Shown: positions 1 through 6,076 of the stretch, in pieces | Layout of the letters: every line of letters starts with the position of its first letter | How positions within the stretch are numbered: the stretch's first letter is position 1 | From: an uncultured Eubacteriales bacterium | GTDB lineage: Bacteria > Bacillota > Clostridia > Christensenellales > Aristaeellaceae | Direction: 5' to 3' | Assembly (NCBI GenBank): GCA_900553265.1 | Contig: USDD01000117.1 | Coordinates: 1-6,985, forward strand | DNA: 6,985 nt | Notes under the pieces: model-generated | The model's input: the letters and a program-made list of their open reading frames with translations, nothing else | Told to the model about the DNA's origin: nothing | The model's database searches: none | Program-made: the position numbers and the translations under genes

Positions 1-181
1 GTTCCTCTGTCACCGGCGTCACCGGTGCGGCCACCAAAGCCTCCGCATCGCCGCCGGCTGCCAGCCAGCGCTCCTCCGGCCCCTCCCGGTCTGTGAACAC
101 CAGCTCCATCCGCCCCGCAGCGGGAATATCGGGCAGATACCGGTCATATCGGCTGCTGGGATGTAAGATCAAAACCTTCAA
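1..181 (-). CDS. D-isomer-specific 2-hydroxyacid dehydrogenase-like protein, N-terminal fragment (cut by window edge)
   Basis: The reading frame starts at a TTG codon (181-179) and stays open to the window edge, giving 60 residues plus one base. The protein starts (M)KVLILHPSSRYDRYLPDI and continues with a DAEALVAAPVTPVTEE segment. In D-2-hydroxyacid dehydrogenases this type of segment ends the first half of the substrate-binding domain, just before the 'LxxAPxLK' region. These enzymes reduce 2-keto acids with NAD(P)H in the cytoplasm. The NAD-binding Rossmann domain and the catalytic Arg/Glu/His would lie beyond the edge, so neither activity nor substrate can be judged. The start is supported by a GGAGG 10 bases upstream and by a TTGA overlap with the stop of the preceding AAA+ ATPase gene, which indicates translational coupling in one operon. 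The family assignment rests only on the N-terminus and is moderately sure. That the frame is coding is more certain. Confidence 0.62.
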   Translation of the reverse strand, partial: MKVLILHPSSRYDRYLPDIPAAGRMELVFTDREGPEERWLAAGGDAEALVAAPVTPVTEE

Positions 182-1227
182 CGCTCTTTCGCCTCCAAAT
201 CATTTGCCCGGCCCACTGCCTCCACATCTGCGGCGGTGATCCGCGTCAGGTCCTCCCGGTTGACGGACGCCTGTCCCGCCAGACGGCCCGCCTGCCGGAC
301 CAGGATCTGCTCAAACAGGTTTCGCACGCCCCGGGCGTTGCCGAAGGTGATGCCGTCGCGGTTCTCCCGCTCAATGTACTCCCGCACCAGGGCCTTCGCG
401 TCCTGGTCCAGGGTGTAGCAGCCCTTCTTGCACTGGCTCTCGAAGATAGCCAGCATCTCGTCCGTGCTGTAGTCGTCGAAGTGCAGGAAGCGGTTGAACC
501 GGGACTCCAAACCGGGGTTGGAGTGGATGAAGCGGTCCATCAGCTCCGTGTAGCCCGCCACGATGACCACCAGATCGTCCCGGTGGTCCTCCATAGCCTT
601 TAGGATCGTGTCGATGGCCTCCTGGCCGAAGTCGTTTTCGCCCTTCTTGGAGGAGAGCGTGTAGGCCTCGTCGATGAACAGCACGCCGCCCTTGGCCTTC
701 TGAATGACCTCGCTGGTCTTGGTCGCCGTCTGTCCGATGTAGCCGGCCACCAGCCCGGAGCGGTCAACCTCCACGAGCTGCCCCTTGGACAGCACGCCAA
801 GGCTGCGATAAATGCGCGCCATCATCCGTGCGATCATGCTCTTGCCCGTGCCGGGATTGCCCGAAAAGACCATGTGCAGCGACATATCCACGGTTTTCAG
901 ACCGTTTTGCCTGCGCAGATTGTGCACCGTGACCATGTTGATCAGGCTTTCCACCTCGCGCTTCACGCCTTCAAGGCCGATCAGCTCGTTGAGCTCGGCC
1001 TTCAGATCCTCGATCTTTTCCGGCGGCGGCAGCGGCTCCTCGTCGTCCTTGGGCGCGGCGGTCTGCTGCGCCGGCTTGTCGGCGGCGGGCGGCGCGTCCT
1101 GCGTCTTTTTCTCCTGCGGCTTGCTCGGCGCGCCCCAGATGTCGTCCGACATGCGTCGAATATTGTTGTTAATCAGCGAACCGATCACGTCCAGCTGCGT
1201 TCGAATGATCTCATCCCGGTTGTCCAA
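178..1227 (-). CDS. AAA+ ATPase of the CbbX/SpoVK type
   Basis: This 349-residue soluble protein carries one AAA+ module. The Walker A is GNPGTGKS (123-130), a pore-loop-like GYIG lies at 162-165, and the Walker B is GVLFIDEA (181-188, with D186 and E187). An NPGLESRF segment (237-244) holds the likely arginine finger R243, and a sensor-2-like GNARGVRN is at 297-304. All ATPase residues I would expect are present. The sequence AGYTELMDRF before NPGL is typical of the CbbX/CfxQ and SpoVK branch, whose hexamers remodel other proteins. Residues 1-32 look helical. Residues about 33-70 form a Pro/Ala/Gln and acidic low-complexity linker, probably a flexible tether or partner-binding tail. The start is TTG (1227-1225), supported by AAGGAG at 1242-1237 with 9-base spacing. 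The gene has its own promoter just upstream and overlaps the next gene by the TTGA sequence. No RuBisCO or type VII secretion gene is nearby, so the substrate is unknown. SpoVK-like is a fold-level label, not proof of a sporulation role. Confidence 0.9.
   Translation of the reverse strand: MDNRDEIIRTQLDVIGSLINNNIRRMSDDIWGAPSKPQEKKTQDAPPAADKPAQQTAAPKDDEEPLPPPEKIEDLKAELNELIGLEGVKREVESLINMVTVHNLRRQNGLKTVDMSLHMVFSGNPGTGKSMIARMMARIYRSLGVLSKGQLVEVDRSGLVAGYIGQTATKTSEVIQKAKGGVLFIDEAYTLSSKKGENDFGQEAIDTILKAMEDHRDDLVVIVAGYTELMDRFIHSNPGLESRFNRFLHFDDYSTDEMLAIFESQCKKGCYTLDQDAKALVREYIERENRDGITFGNARGVRNLFEQILVRQAGRLAGQASVNREDLTRITAADVEAVGRANDLEAKER
192..196 (-). promoter_or_regulatory. Ribosome binding site for the dehydrogenase-like gene
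   Basis: GGAGG on the minus strand lies 10 bases before the TTG start at 181. It sits inside the last codons of the AAA+ ATPase gene. It decides the non-AUG start, because no ATG or GTG in that frame lies near it. Confidence 0.55.
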
Positions 1228-1260
1228 GGCGATTCACTCCTTCGGAATCAAGTTGCTTCC

Positions 1261-1289
1261 AGTATACCACACCTGCCGTGCCTTGTCCA
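1261..1289 (-). promoter_or_regulatory. Sigma-A type promoter of the AAA+ ATPase operon
   Basis: On the minus strand, TGGACA (1289-1284; five of six match TTGACA) is followed after exactly 17 bases by TATACT (1266-1261). A TG one base upstream of the hexamer makes an extended -10. Transcription would begin near 1254, leaving a leader of roughly 27 bases that contains the AAGGAG ribosome binding site. Confidence 0.75.
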
Positions 1290-1302
1290 TCCTTCGCATG
1301 GA
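1286..1302. repeat. Short inverted repeat over the -35 of the AAA+ promoter
   Basis: TCCAT (1286-1290) and ATGGA (1298-1302) form a five-base inverted repeat with a 7-base spacer. It overlaps the -35 hexamer (1284-1289) of the leftward promoter and lies between the divergent genes. It could be an operator or a small hairpin, but a repeat this short can arise by chance. Confidence 0.25.
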
Positions 1303-1332
1303 TTCGACGGGCAGGTCATATGATGAAACGAT

Positions 1333-1337
1333 GGGAG
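1333..1337 (+). promoter_or_regulatory. Ribosome binding site selecting the start of the asparagine-synthetase-like gene
   Basis: GGGAG lies 9 bases before the ATG at 1347 and is the best Shine-Dalgarno match in this frame. It favours 1347 over the upstream in-frame ATG at 1320 and GTG at 1278. Confidence 0.5.
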
Positions 1338-1346
1338 TGTGATTGT

Positions 1347-3074
1347 ATGAATTATCTCGGAGTTTATCGTTCCAATTATCCGCGCTCGGTCACTGGAATC
1401 TGCGACGCGCCCTGCGTTTCCAAGGGCAAAATGCTGCTCTGCGGGCCGAAAATCGTTTCCGAGGGACGACTGATCGCCATGGTACACGGCCGGATCCGCA
1501 ACCGAAGCGCGCTTCAGCGCCAGTTGGGTCTGCCCAACGGCGCGTCTAACGCTCAGCTGGCGCTGCACGCCTATCGCGTGTGGAGAACGGACTTTCCCGC
1601 GCGGATCGAGGGGCCGGCTGCGGTCTGCGTCATGGACGCGGAGAACGACCGCATGGTGCTCGCGCGGGATCGGATGGGGGAGCAGCCGATCTTCTACGCC
1701 CGCGTCGAGGACGGCGGCGTGGTGTTCTCCGACCATCCGGACTCCCTGTTGAAGTCCAATTCCGCCCGGGCACTCGTGGATGCGGACGGGCTGCGCGAGC
1801 TGTTCGGCATGGGCCCGGCGCGCACGCCCGGGCGCACGCCGCTGAAGGACGTGCTTTCGCTGGAGAGCGGCTGTGCGCTGATCTGCGAAGGCGGCGCGCA
1901 CCGCGTGGAGCGATATTTTGCGCTGCGCGAGGAACCGCATCGCGACAGCGAGGCCGACACGATTCGCCGGGTGCGGCTGCTGCTGGAGCAGGCGGTGGAC
2001 GACGTGCTGCCCCTCTCGCCGGGCGCGATGCTGTCGGGCGGGCTGGATTCCACGGCGCTGACGGCGCTGCTGAGCCGGCGGATGGCGCCCGTTCGAACCT
2101 TTTCCGTGGATTATCGGGACAACGAGGCGGACTTCCAGCCCAGCGCGTTCCGCCCCTCCATGGACGCGCCGTTCATCGAGGAGGCCGTCCGCGCCTATCG
2201 AACCGAGCAGACCACCTTCGTGCTGGAGCAGGCCGAGCTTGCGGGCGCGCTGGAGGAGGCCGTATCGGCGCGGGGATTTCCCGGAATGGCTGACATCGAC
2301 AGCTCGCTGATGCTCTTCGCGCGGAAAATCCGCCCGCACTGCGCCCATGTCGTGTCCGGCGAGTGCGGCGACGAGGTGTTCGGCGGCTATCCATGGTTTC
2401 GCGGCGAGGCCGAGCTGCGCGCCGACGCGTTTCCGTGGTCGGGCTCGGTGGCGCTGCGGGAATCGACGCTGCGGCCCGATTTGCGCAAAAAGCTCGATCT
2501 GCCCGGCTGGATTCGCGCGTCGGTGGCCAGGGCCGTCGCCGACGCGGAGATCGAGGGCGACGCCTCCGACCGGGAGGTGCGCCTGAAGCGCATGCAGAAG
2601 ATGTGCTTTCAGTTCTTCATGGCCAATTTGCAGGAGCGCGCGCTGCGCATGTGCGGCCAGTGCGGGCTGGACGTGCTCACGCCGCTGTGCGACGACCGGC
2701 TGGTGCAGTACGTGTTCAGCGTACCGTGGTCGATGAAGTTCATGAACGGCATGGAAAAGGGACTCTTCCGCGCGGCGGTGAGCGATCTGATGCCGGAATC
2801 GCTGAACCGCCGCCGCAAAAGTCCCTATCCAAAGACCTGCAGTCCCGTGTATACCGAAATTGTCCGCGGCCTTACGCTGGCGATGCTCGCCGACCGCGAC
2901 GCGCCAATTCTCGAGTGGATCGACGAGGATTTCGTGCGGAAAATCGCCCTCTCGCCGATGGATCCCAACGAAACGCCGTGGTTCGGCCAGCTGATGGCCG
3001 GGCCGCAGATGCTGGCCTATCTGTGGCAGGTAAACGCGTGGATGCGCGAGCGCAACGTCACGGTGTCTCTGTAG
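1347..3074 (+). CDS. Asparagine-synthetase-like ATP-dependent amide ligase with a degenerate glutaminase domain
   Basis: This 575-residue protein has the two-domain AsnB layout. The C-terminal synthetase half looks intact: PP-loop SGGLDST (230-236), a SGECGDEVFGGYPWF block (337-351), a segment near 441-460 (LDVLTPLCDDRLVQYVFSVP) matching the AsnB 'LEVRVPFLDHRLVEY' region, and RRKSPYPKT (489-497). The family makes asparagine from aspartate through an aspartyl-AMP intermediate, using ammonia from glutamine. The N-terminal half is not a normal class II glutaminase. The expected Met-Cys-Gly start reads Met-Asn-Tyr. The HRGPD and RLSIxDL stretches are absent, and only about 47 residues precede HGRIRN, the counterpart of NGEIYN. 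The usual SDTE reads SNAQ. RDRMGEQPIFY (107-117) survives and anchors the alignment. The start at 1347 is supported by GGGAG; ATG 1320 is an alternative adding nine residues. The enzyme may use free ammonia or another amine, or make a different amide or adenylate. The fold is sure; the product is not. Confidence 0.88.
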   Translation: MNYLGVYRSNYPRSVTGICDAPCVSKGKMLLCGPKIVSEGRLIAMVHGRIRNRSALQRQLGLPNGASNAQLALHAYRVWRTDFPARIEGPAAVCVMDAENDRMVLARDRMGEQPIFYARVEDGGVVFSDHPDSLLKSNSARALVDADGLRELFGMGPARTPGRTPLKDVLSLESGCALICEGGAHRVERYFALREEPHRDSEADTIRRVRLLLEQAVDDVLPLSPGAMLSGGLDSTALTALLSRRMAPVRTFSVDYRDNEADFQPSAFRPSMDAPFIEEAVRAYRTEQTTFVLEQAELAGALEEAVSARGFPGMADIDSSLMLFARKIRPHCAHVVSGECGDEVFGGYPWFRGEAELRADAFPWSGSVALRESTLRPDLRKKLDLPGWIRASVARAVADAEIEGDASDREVRLKRMQKMCFQFFMANLQERALRMCGQCGLDVLTPLCDDRLVQYVFSVPWSMKFMNGMEKGLFRAAVSDLMPESLNRRRKSPYPKTCSPVYTEIVRGLTLAMLADRDAPILEWIDEDFVRKIALSPMDPNETPWFGQLMAGPQMLAYLWQVNAWMRERNVTVSL

Positions 3075-4551
3075 CCTCGACCACCGCGCCGGGGTTCGGC
3101 AGCAGCGTGCCGCGCAGGTAGATGGTTCCGGAGAGCGTTTCGGGTGAAATGCCCTCCACATAAATCCGAACGCCATGGATTCCCGCCAGCTCGCAGAGCG
3201 TGTTGACCACAGCGAACACTGCGCCGCGCTCCTGCGTCTCGGAAAAGCCCTGAGCAATGCGATAGAAATCCGAGGTGAAATTGACGGAGGCCACGCCGTT
3301 TTCCACGGAGACGCCCAGCAGGTCGCCGCCGTTTAAGCCGGAATAGACCTCGTCCGCCGCGGATAGCGCGTCCAGCAGCCGGGTCAGCACGCTGGAGGGC
3401 GACGCGGCGCGTCCAAGCGAATCGGCGATTTCCATGCGCCGCAGCGTGCCGTCGTCCTCGGGCAGATAGAGAATCGCCGTTCCGCCGATGCGGCTGAGGA
3501 AGTCGCTTCGGCGGAGCAGGCCGTCCGAAAAGACGAGCGTCCGGTCATCCATGGCGCATTGCGTCAGCGGCGCGCCGCCAATGTACAGCCGCACCGCGTC
3601 GATCTCGGGCACAAAAGAGGTCAGCGTCAGCGTCAGCGATCCCGCCAGCTCCCATTCGTCCAATCCCACAAAGGTCAGATAGTCCCTCAACGCGCCGGAG
3701 AAGTCCAGCTCCAGCACGCGCTCGCCCGCAGAGGTGACGGCGATCTGTGGATTGTTCACCAGCAGATCCACGTCCTCGGGAATGGCGGACAGCGCGCAGC
3801 TCCGCAGCAGCGGCCCGACGCGCAGCTCGCGGATGAGCGCCGAGGCGTAATCGCTGCTGTCGAAGCTGATTTCCCGAGTTTCCGAGGTCAGCCAGCCGTC
3901 GCGGGTGGGGAAATAGAGCGCCGCCGTGCGGGAAACCGTGCCCGTGTCGGAATCGAGAAAGTACTCCTTTTCCACGTTCATCTGCGCATAGGCGGGCGTG
4001 ATGCCCTCAAAGCTCCGAGTGCGCACGCCCAGCGGCAGCGAGGCCACGCCCAGCGCGCGGCCGGCCACGAGCACGCTCACGCCGTGAATTTCGTTCAGCG
4101 AAAGCAGCGAATTGGTGATGGACGCGGCCAGCTTCAGAAGCTCCTGCTCGTCCGAAGCGCGATAGGCTTCCAGCGAGAGGTTGACCGTTGCCACGCCCGA
4201 CGCGGCCTCCACGCCCAGCAGAGCGGTTCCCTCGGGCACGGAGGATGCGCGCTCCGGCGCGGAATCGTCCAGCAGCGCGCGCACCACCTGCGCGCACAGA
4301 TCGCTCGTCGAGCTGCCCGTAAGGCTGCGCGACACCGCGGAAAAGGACGTTCCGTCGCCGGAAACGTAGTACAGCGTGACGTTTTCGGGCGCGGAGAGAA
4401 TGCTCTCGCCGAAAATGGAGCCGCCGCTCTGCTCCGTGGGCTCAGGCAGGACGATTTCCTGCTCGCCCTCGCCGGCGGAATTGGACGAGCATCCGGTCAG
4501 GCTCAGGGCAAAAACGCCCGCCATCGCCAGCGCGGCCAGACGTCTGTTCAT
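3058..4551 (-). CDS. Lipoprotein with three tandem GerMN-like modules
   Basis: The 497-residue precursor starts with Arg-rich MNRR, a hydrophobic stretch and the lipobox LTGC with Cys21. It should be lipidated and anchored on the outer face of the membrane. A Ser/Gly/Glu-rich linker (22-56) follows. Three related modules are visible at about 57-171, 208-330 and 356-492. Each opens with a strand plus turn (VTLYYVSGDGTSF, AALYFPTRDGW, AILYLPEDDGTL), has a central strand (GVATVNLS, RVLELDFS, GVASVNFT) and closes with IHGVSVLVAGR, IDAVRLYIGG or IHGVRIYVEG. This is the GerMN pattern, known from the Bacillus sporulation/germination lipoprotein GerM and from LpqB. The ATG at 4551 was chosen because AAAGGAG lies 8 bases before it and it begins the signal peptide. 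The 120 in-frame bases upstream mostly overlap the kinase gene and look noncoding. It is the last gene of the regulator-kinase operon, 25 bases after the kinase stop. I infer it binds or modulates the kinase or peptidoglycan. Confidence 0.87.
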   Translation of the reverse strand: MNRRLAALAMAGVFALSLTGCSSNSAGEGEQEIVLPEPTEQSGGSIFGESILSAPENVTLYYVSGDGTSFSAVSRSLTGSSTSDLCAQVVRALLDDSAPERASSVPEGTALLGVEAASGVATVNLSLEAYRASDEQELLKLAASITNSLLSLNEIHGVSVLVAGRALGVASLPLGVRTRSFEGITPAYAQMNVEKEYFLDSDTGTVSRTAALYFPTRDGWLTSETREISFDSSDYASALIRELRVGPLLRSCALSAIPEDVDLLVNNPQIAVTSAGERVLELDFSGALRDYLTFVGLDEWELAGSLTLTLTSFVPEIDAVRLYIGGAPLTQCAMDDRTLVFSDGLLRRSDFLSRIGGTAILYLPEDDGTLRRMEIADSLGRAASPSSVLTRLLDALSAADEVYSGLNGGDLLGVSVENGVASVNFTSDFYRIAQGFSETQERGAVFAVVNTLCELAGIHGVRIYVEGISPETLSGTIYLRGTLLPNPGAVVEATETP

Positions 4552-4559
4552 GCGCAACG

Positions 4560-4566
4560 CTCCTTT
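4560..4566 (-). promoter_or_regulatory. Ribosome binding site of the GerMN lipoprotein gene
   Basis: AAAGGAG on the minus strand lies 8 bases before the ATG at 4551, in the 25-base gap after the kinase stop codon. It fixes the start at the beginning of the lipoprotein signal peptide. Confidence 0.8.
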
Positions 4567-4576
4567 CTGCGAAAAC

Positions 4577-6076
4577 TCATCCGGCCTTCGCGTCCTTCTT
4601 CGGCGCGATGGGCAGATCGATGGTGAAGGCCGAGCCGGCGTTTTCCTCGCTGGTCGCCGTGATGGTTCCACCGTGCAGCTGCACGATCTGCTTGACGATG
4701 GACAGGCCCAGTCCGGTGCCGCCCGTGGCCCGGGAGCGCGCCTTGTCCACGCGATAGAATCGATCGAAGATGTGGGGGAGATCCGCCGCGGGAATGCCGA
4801 TGCCCGAGTCGGAGATGCGGATGATTGCCCGCTTGCCCGAGCGCGTCAGCTCGGCGTGCACCTCGCCGCCCCGGGGCGTGTACTTGATGGCGTTGTCGAT
4901 GACGTTGTAGAGCACCTGCTGGAGCTTCAGGCTGTCGCCAAAGACCTCCACGGCCTCGCGCGCGGCGCAGTCCAGCTCGATGCCGTTCTCCCGTGCCAGC
5001 GGCGCGAGGCGCTTGACCTGCTCCAGCAGCAGATCGCGAATGTCCAGCTCGGCTGCGTTGAGCTTCATGCCGCCGCTGTCGATGTTCACCAGCGTCAGAA
5101 GATCGGACACGATGCGGTTCAGACGGTCGATCTCCTTGTTGACGTCATTGAGGAACTCCTTGGTCATGCCCGGATCCAGCGGATCCTGATAGAGAATGGT
5201 CTCGATGAGGATTTTCATCGTGCTCAGCGGGGTTTTCAGCTCGTGCGACGCATTGGAGACGAACTGGTTTCTGGACTTGTCCAGCTGTCCCAGCCGGTCG
5301 GACATGCTGTTGAAGGCCTCGGCCAGCTCGGCGAACTCGTTGCGTCCGCGGACGTTCACGTGGGCGGAGAAATCGCCGCCGCTCATCTTGGCGATGCCCT
5401 CGCGCAGCTCGCTCACCGGCCGGGTGATGGTGCGCAGCGCGAACACGTTCATCAGGATGACCGCCGCGGCCACCACCAGCAGCCATGTCAGAATTTTCAG
5501 CTGCATTTCATGGAGATTCTGATAGATTTCCTGAACCTGAGAGACGTAGACCAGCGCGCCGACAAGTCCTTCGTCGCCGGAAATGGGCGCGGCAAATACG
5601 CCGGACATGGATTTCACGCCGGAAAAGAGGCTCCAGATGGCGTTGGACCAGCGCACACTGCGCTGCCCATCCTCGTAAAAGCCGTATTCGGATGCGCCGC
5701 CCGAGAGCACGCGGGCTGCTTCGAGATTCTCAAAGCGCGTGCCGTTCAGCGCCGACCTGGTGTCGGACTGTACCACGCCGTAGGGATCCAGCACCAGTAC
5801 GCGGCCTCCGCCGTCGGCGCAGGCCTCCTGAGACAGACGTAAAAGCGCCGCTGCGTCCATTCGGTCGAGCGGCTCCCGAAGCTGCTCCGCCAGCGATTCG
5901 GCGAAGCGCTGATCCTCCTTGATGCGCTGATTAAACAGATATTCGCCCACCAGCTGAAACAGCGAAACGCCCACGACGGAGAAGGCGACGCCGATAATCA
6001 GCAGATAGGCGATGGAGAGTCTCCAGCGGATGGAGGACAGTTTGGTTTTAATCCTTGTCAGTGAAATAATATCCAA
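4577..6076 (-). CDS. Membrane sensor histidine kinase (HAMP-HisKA-HATPase)
   Basis: Read from the TTG at 6076, this is a 499-residue kinase. One membrane segment lies near residues 21-44 and a second near 193-214. They enclose about 148 extracytoplasmic residues with a VLDPYGVVQSDT element reminiscent of Cache/PAS-like sensor folds. Cytoplasmic parts in order are HAMP (about 215-268), HisKA with SNASHELKTPLS and the phosphoacceptor H278, and HATPase_c with NVIDNAIKYTP (N box, N395), DSGIGI (G1), FDRFYRVD (F box) and GGTGLGLSIV (G2). All catalytic motifs are intact, so it should autophosphorylate and pass phosphate to the regulator encoded just upstream. The start is uncertain. The frame opens inside the regulator gene without a good Shine-Dalgarno. 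TTG 6076 (used here), GTG 6079 and a few later non-AUG codons are possible, all implying overlap with the regulator and probable translational coupling. The organisation resembles MtrB, PhoR and WalK; the signal is unknown. Confidence 0.92.
   Translation of the reverse strand: MDIISLTRIKTKLSSIRWRLSIAYLLIIGVAFSVVGVSLFQLVGEYLFNQRIKEDQRFAESLAEQLREPLDRMDAAALLRLSQEACADGGGRVLVLDPYGVVQSDTRSALNGTRFENLEAARVLSGGASEYGFYEDGQRSVRWSNAIWSLFSGVKSMSGVFAAPISGDEGLVGALVYVSQVQEIYQNLHEMQLKILTWLLVVAAAVILMNVFALRTITRPVSELREGIAKMSGGDFSAHVNVRGRNEFAELAEAFNSMSDRLGQLDKSRNQFVSNASHELKTPLSTMKILIETILYQDPLDPGMTKEFLNDVNKEIDRLNRIVSDLLTLVNIDSGGMKLNAAELDIRDLLLEQVKRLAPLARENGIELDCAAREAVEVFGDSLKLQQVLYNVIDNAIKYTPRGGEVHAELTRSGKRAIIRISDSGIGIPAADLPHIFDRFYRVDKARSRATGGTGLGLSIVKQIVQLHGGTITATSEENAGSAFTIDLPIAPKKDAKAG

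Noticed and set aside
178..1227. RuBisCO activase (CbbX) or type VII secretion EccA assignment
   Set aside because: The AAA+ core is similar, but no RuBisCO, CbbQ/O or secretion genes are present and EccA normally has a long TPR-like N-terminal domain, absent here. Only the wider family can be stated.
1347..3074. Lasso-peptide macrolactam synthetase interpretation
   Set aside because: A degenerate glutaminase half fits, but there is no precursor peptide, RRE protein, transglutaminase-like leader peptidase or exporter nearby, and the C-terminal half has the strong AsnB signature (SPYPKT, GGYPWF).
3040..3120. Bidirectional terminator between the convergent genes
   Set aside because: The coding regions overlap, and I find no GC-rich stem followed by T on either strand here.
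1248..3257. 669-residue open frame on the minus strand opposite the synthetase-like gene
   Set aside because: It mirrors the codon structure of the plus-strand gene, is rich in His/Arg/Gln/Ala with no recognisable domain, and the opposite strand has clear conserved motifs. High-G+C shadow frame.
3559..4626. 355-residue plus-strand frame opposite the GerMN lipoprotein
   Set aside because: Gln/Arg/His-rich antisense translation without recognisable features. The minus-strand lipoprotein has a signal peptide, ribosome binding site and repeated domains.
4376..5842. 488-residue open frame on the plus strand opposite the kinase gene
   Set aside because: The composition is typical of the complement of a G+C-rich coding frame, with no domain and no ribosome binding site. 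The kinase motifs on the minus strand are decisive.
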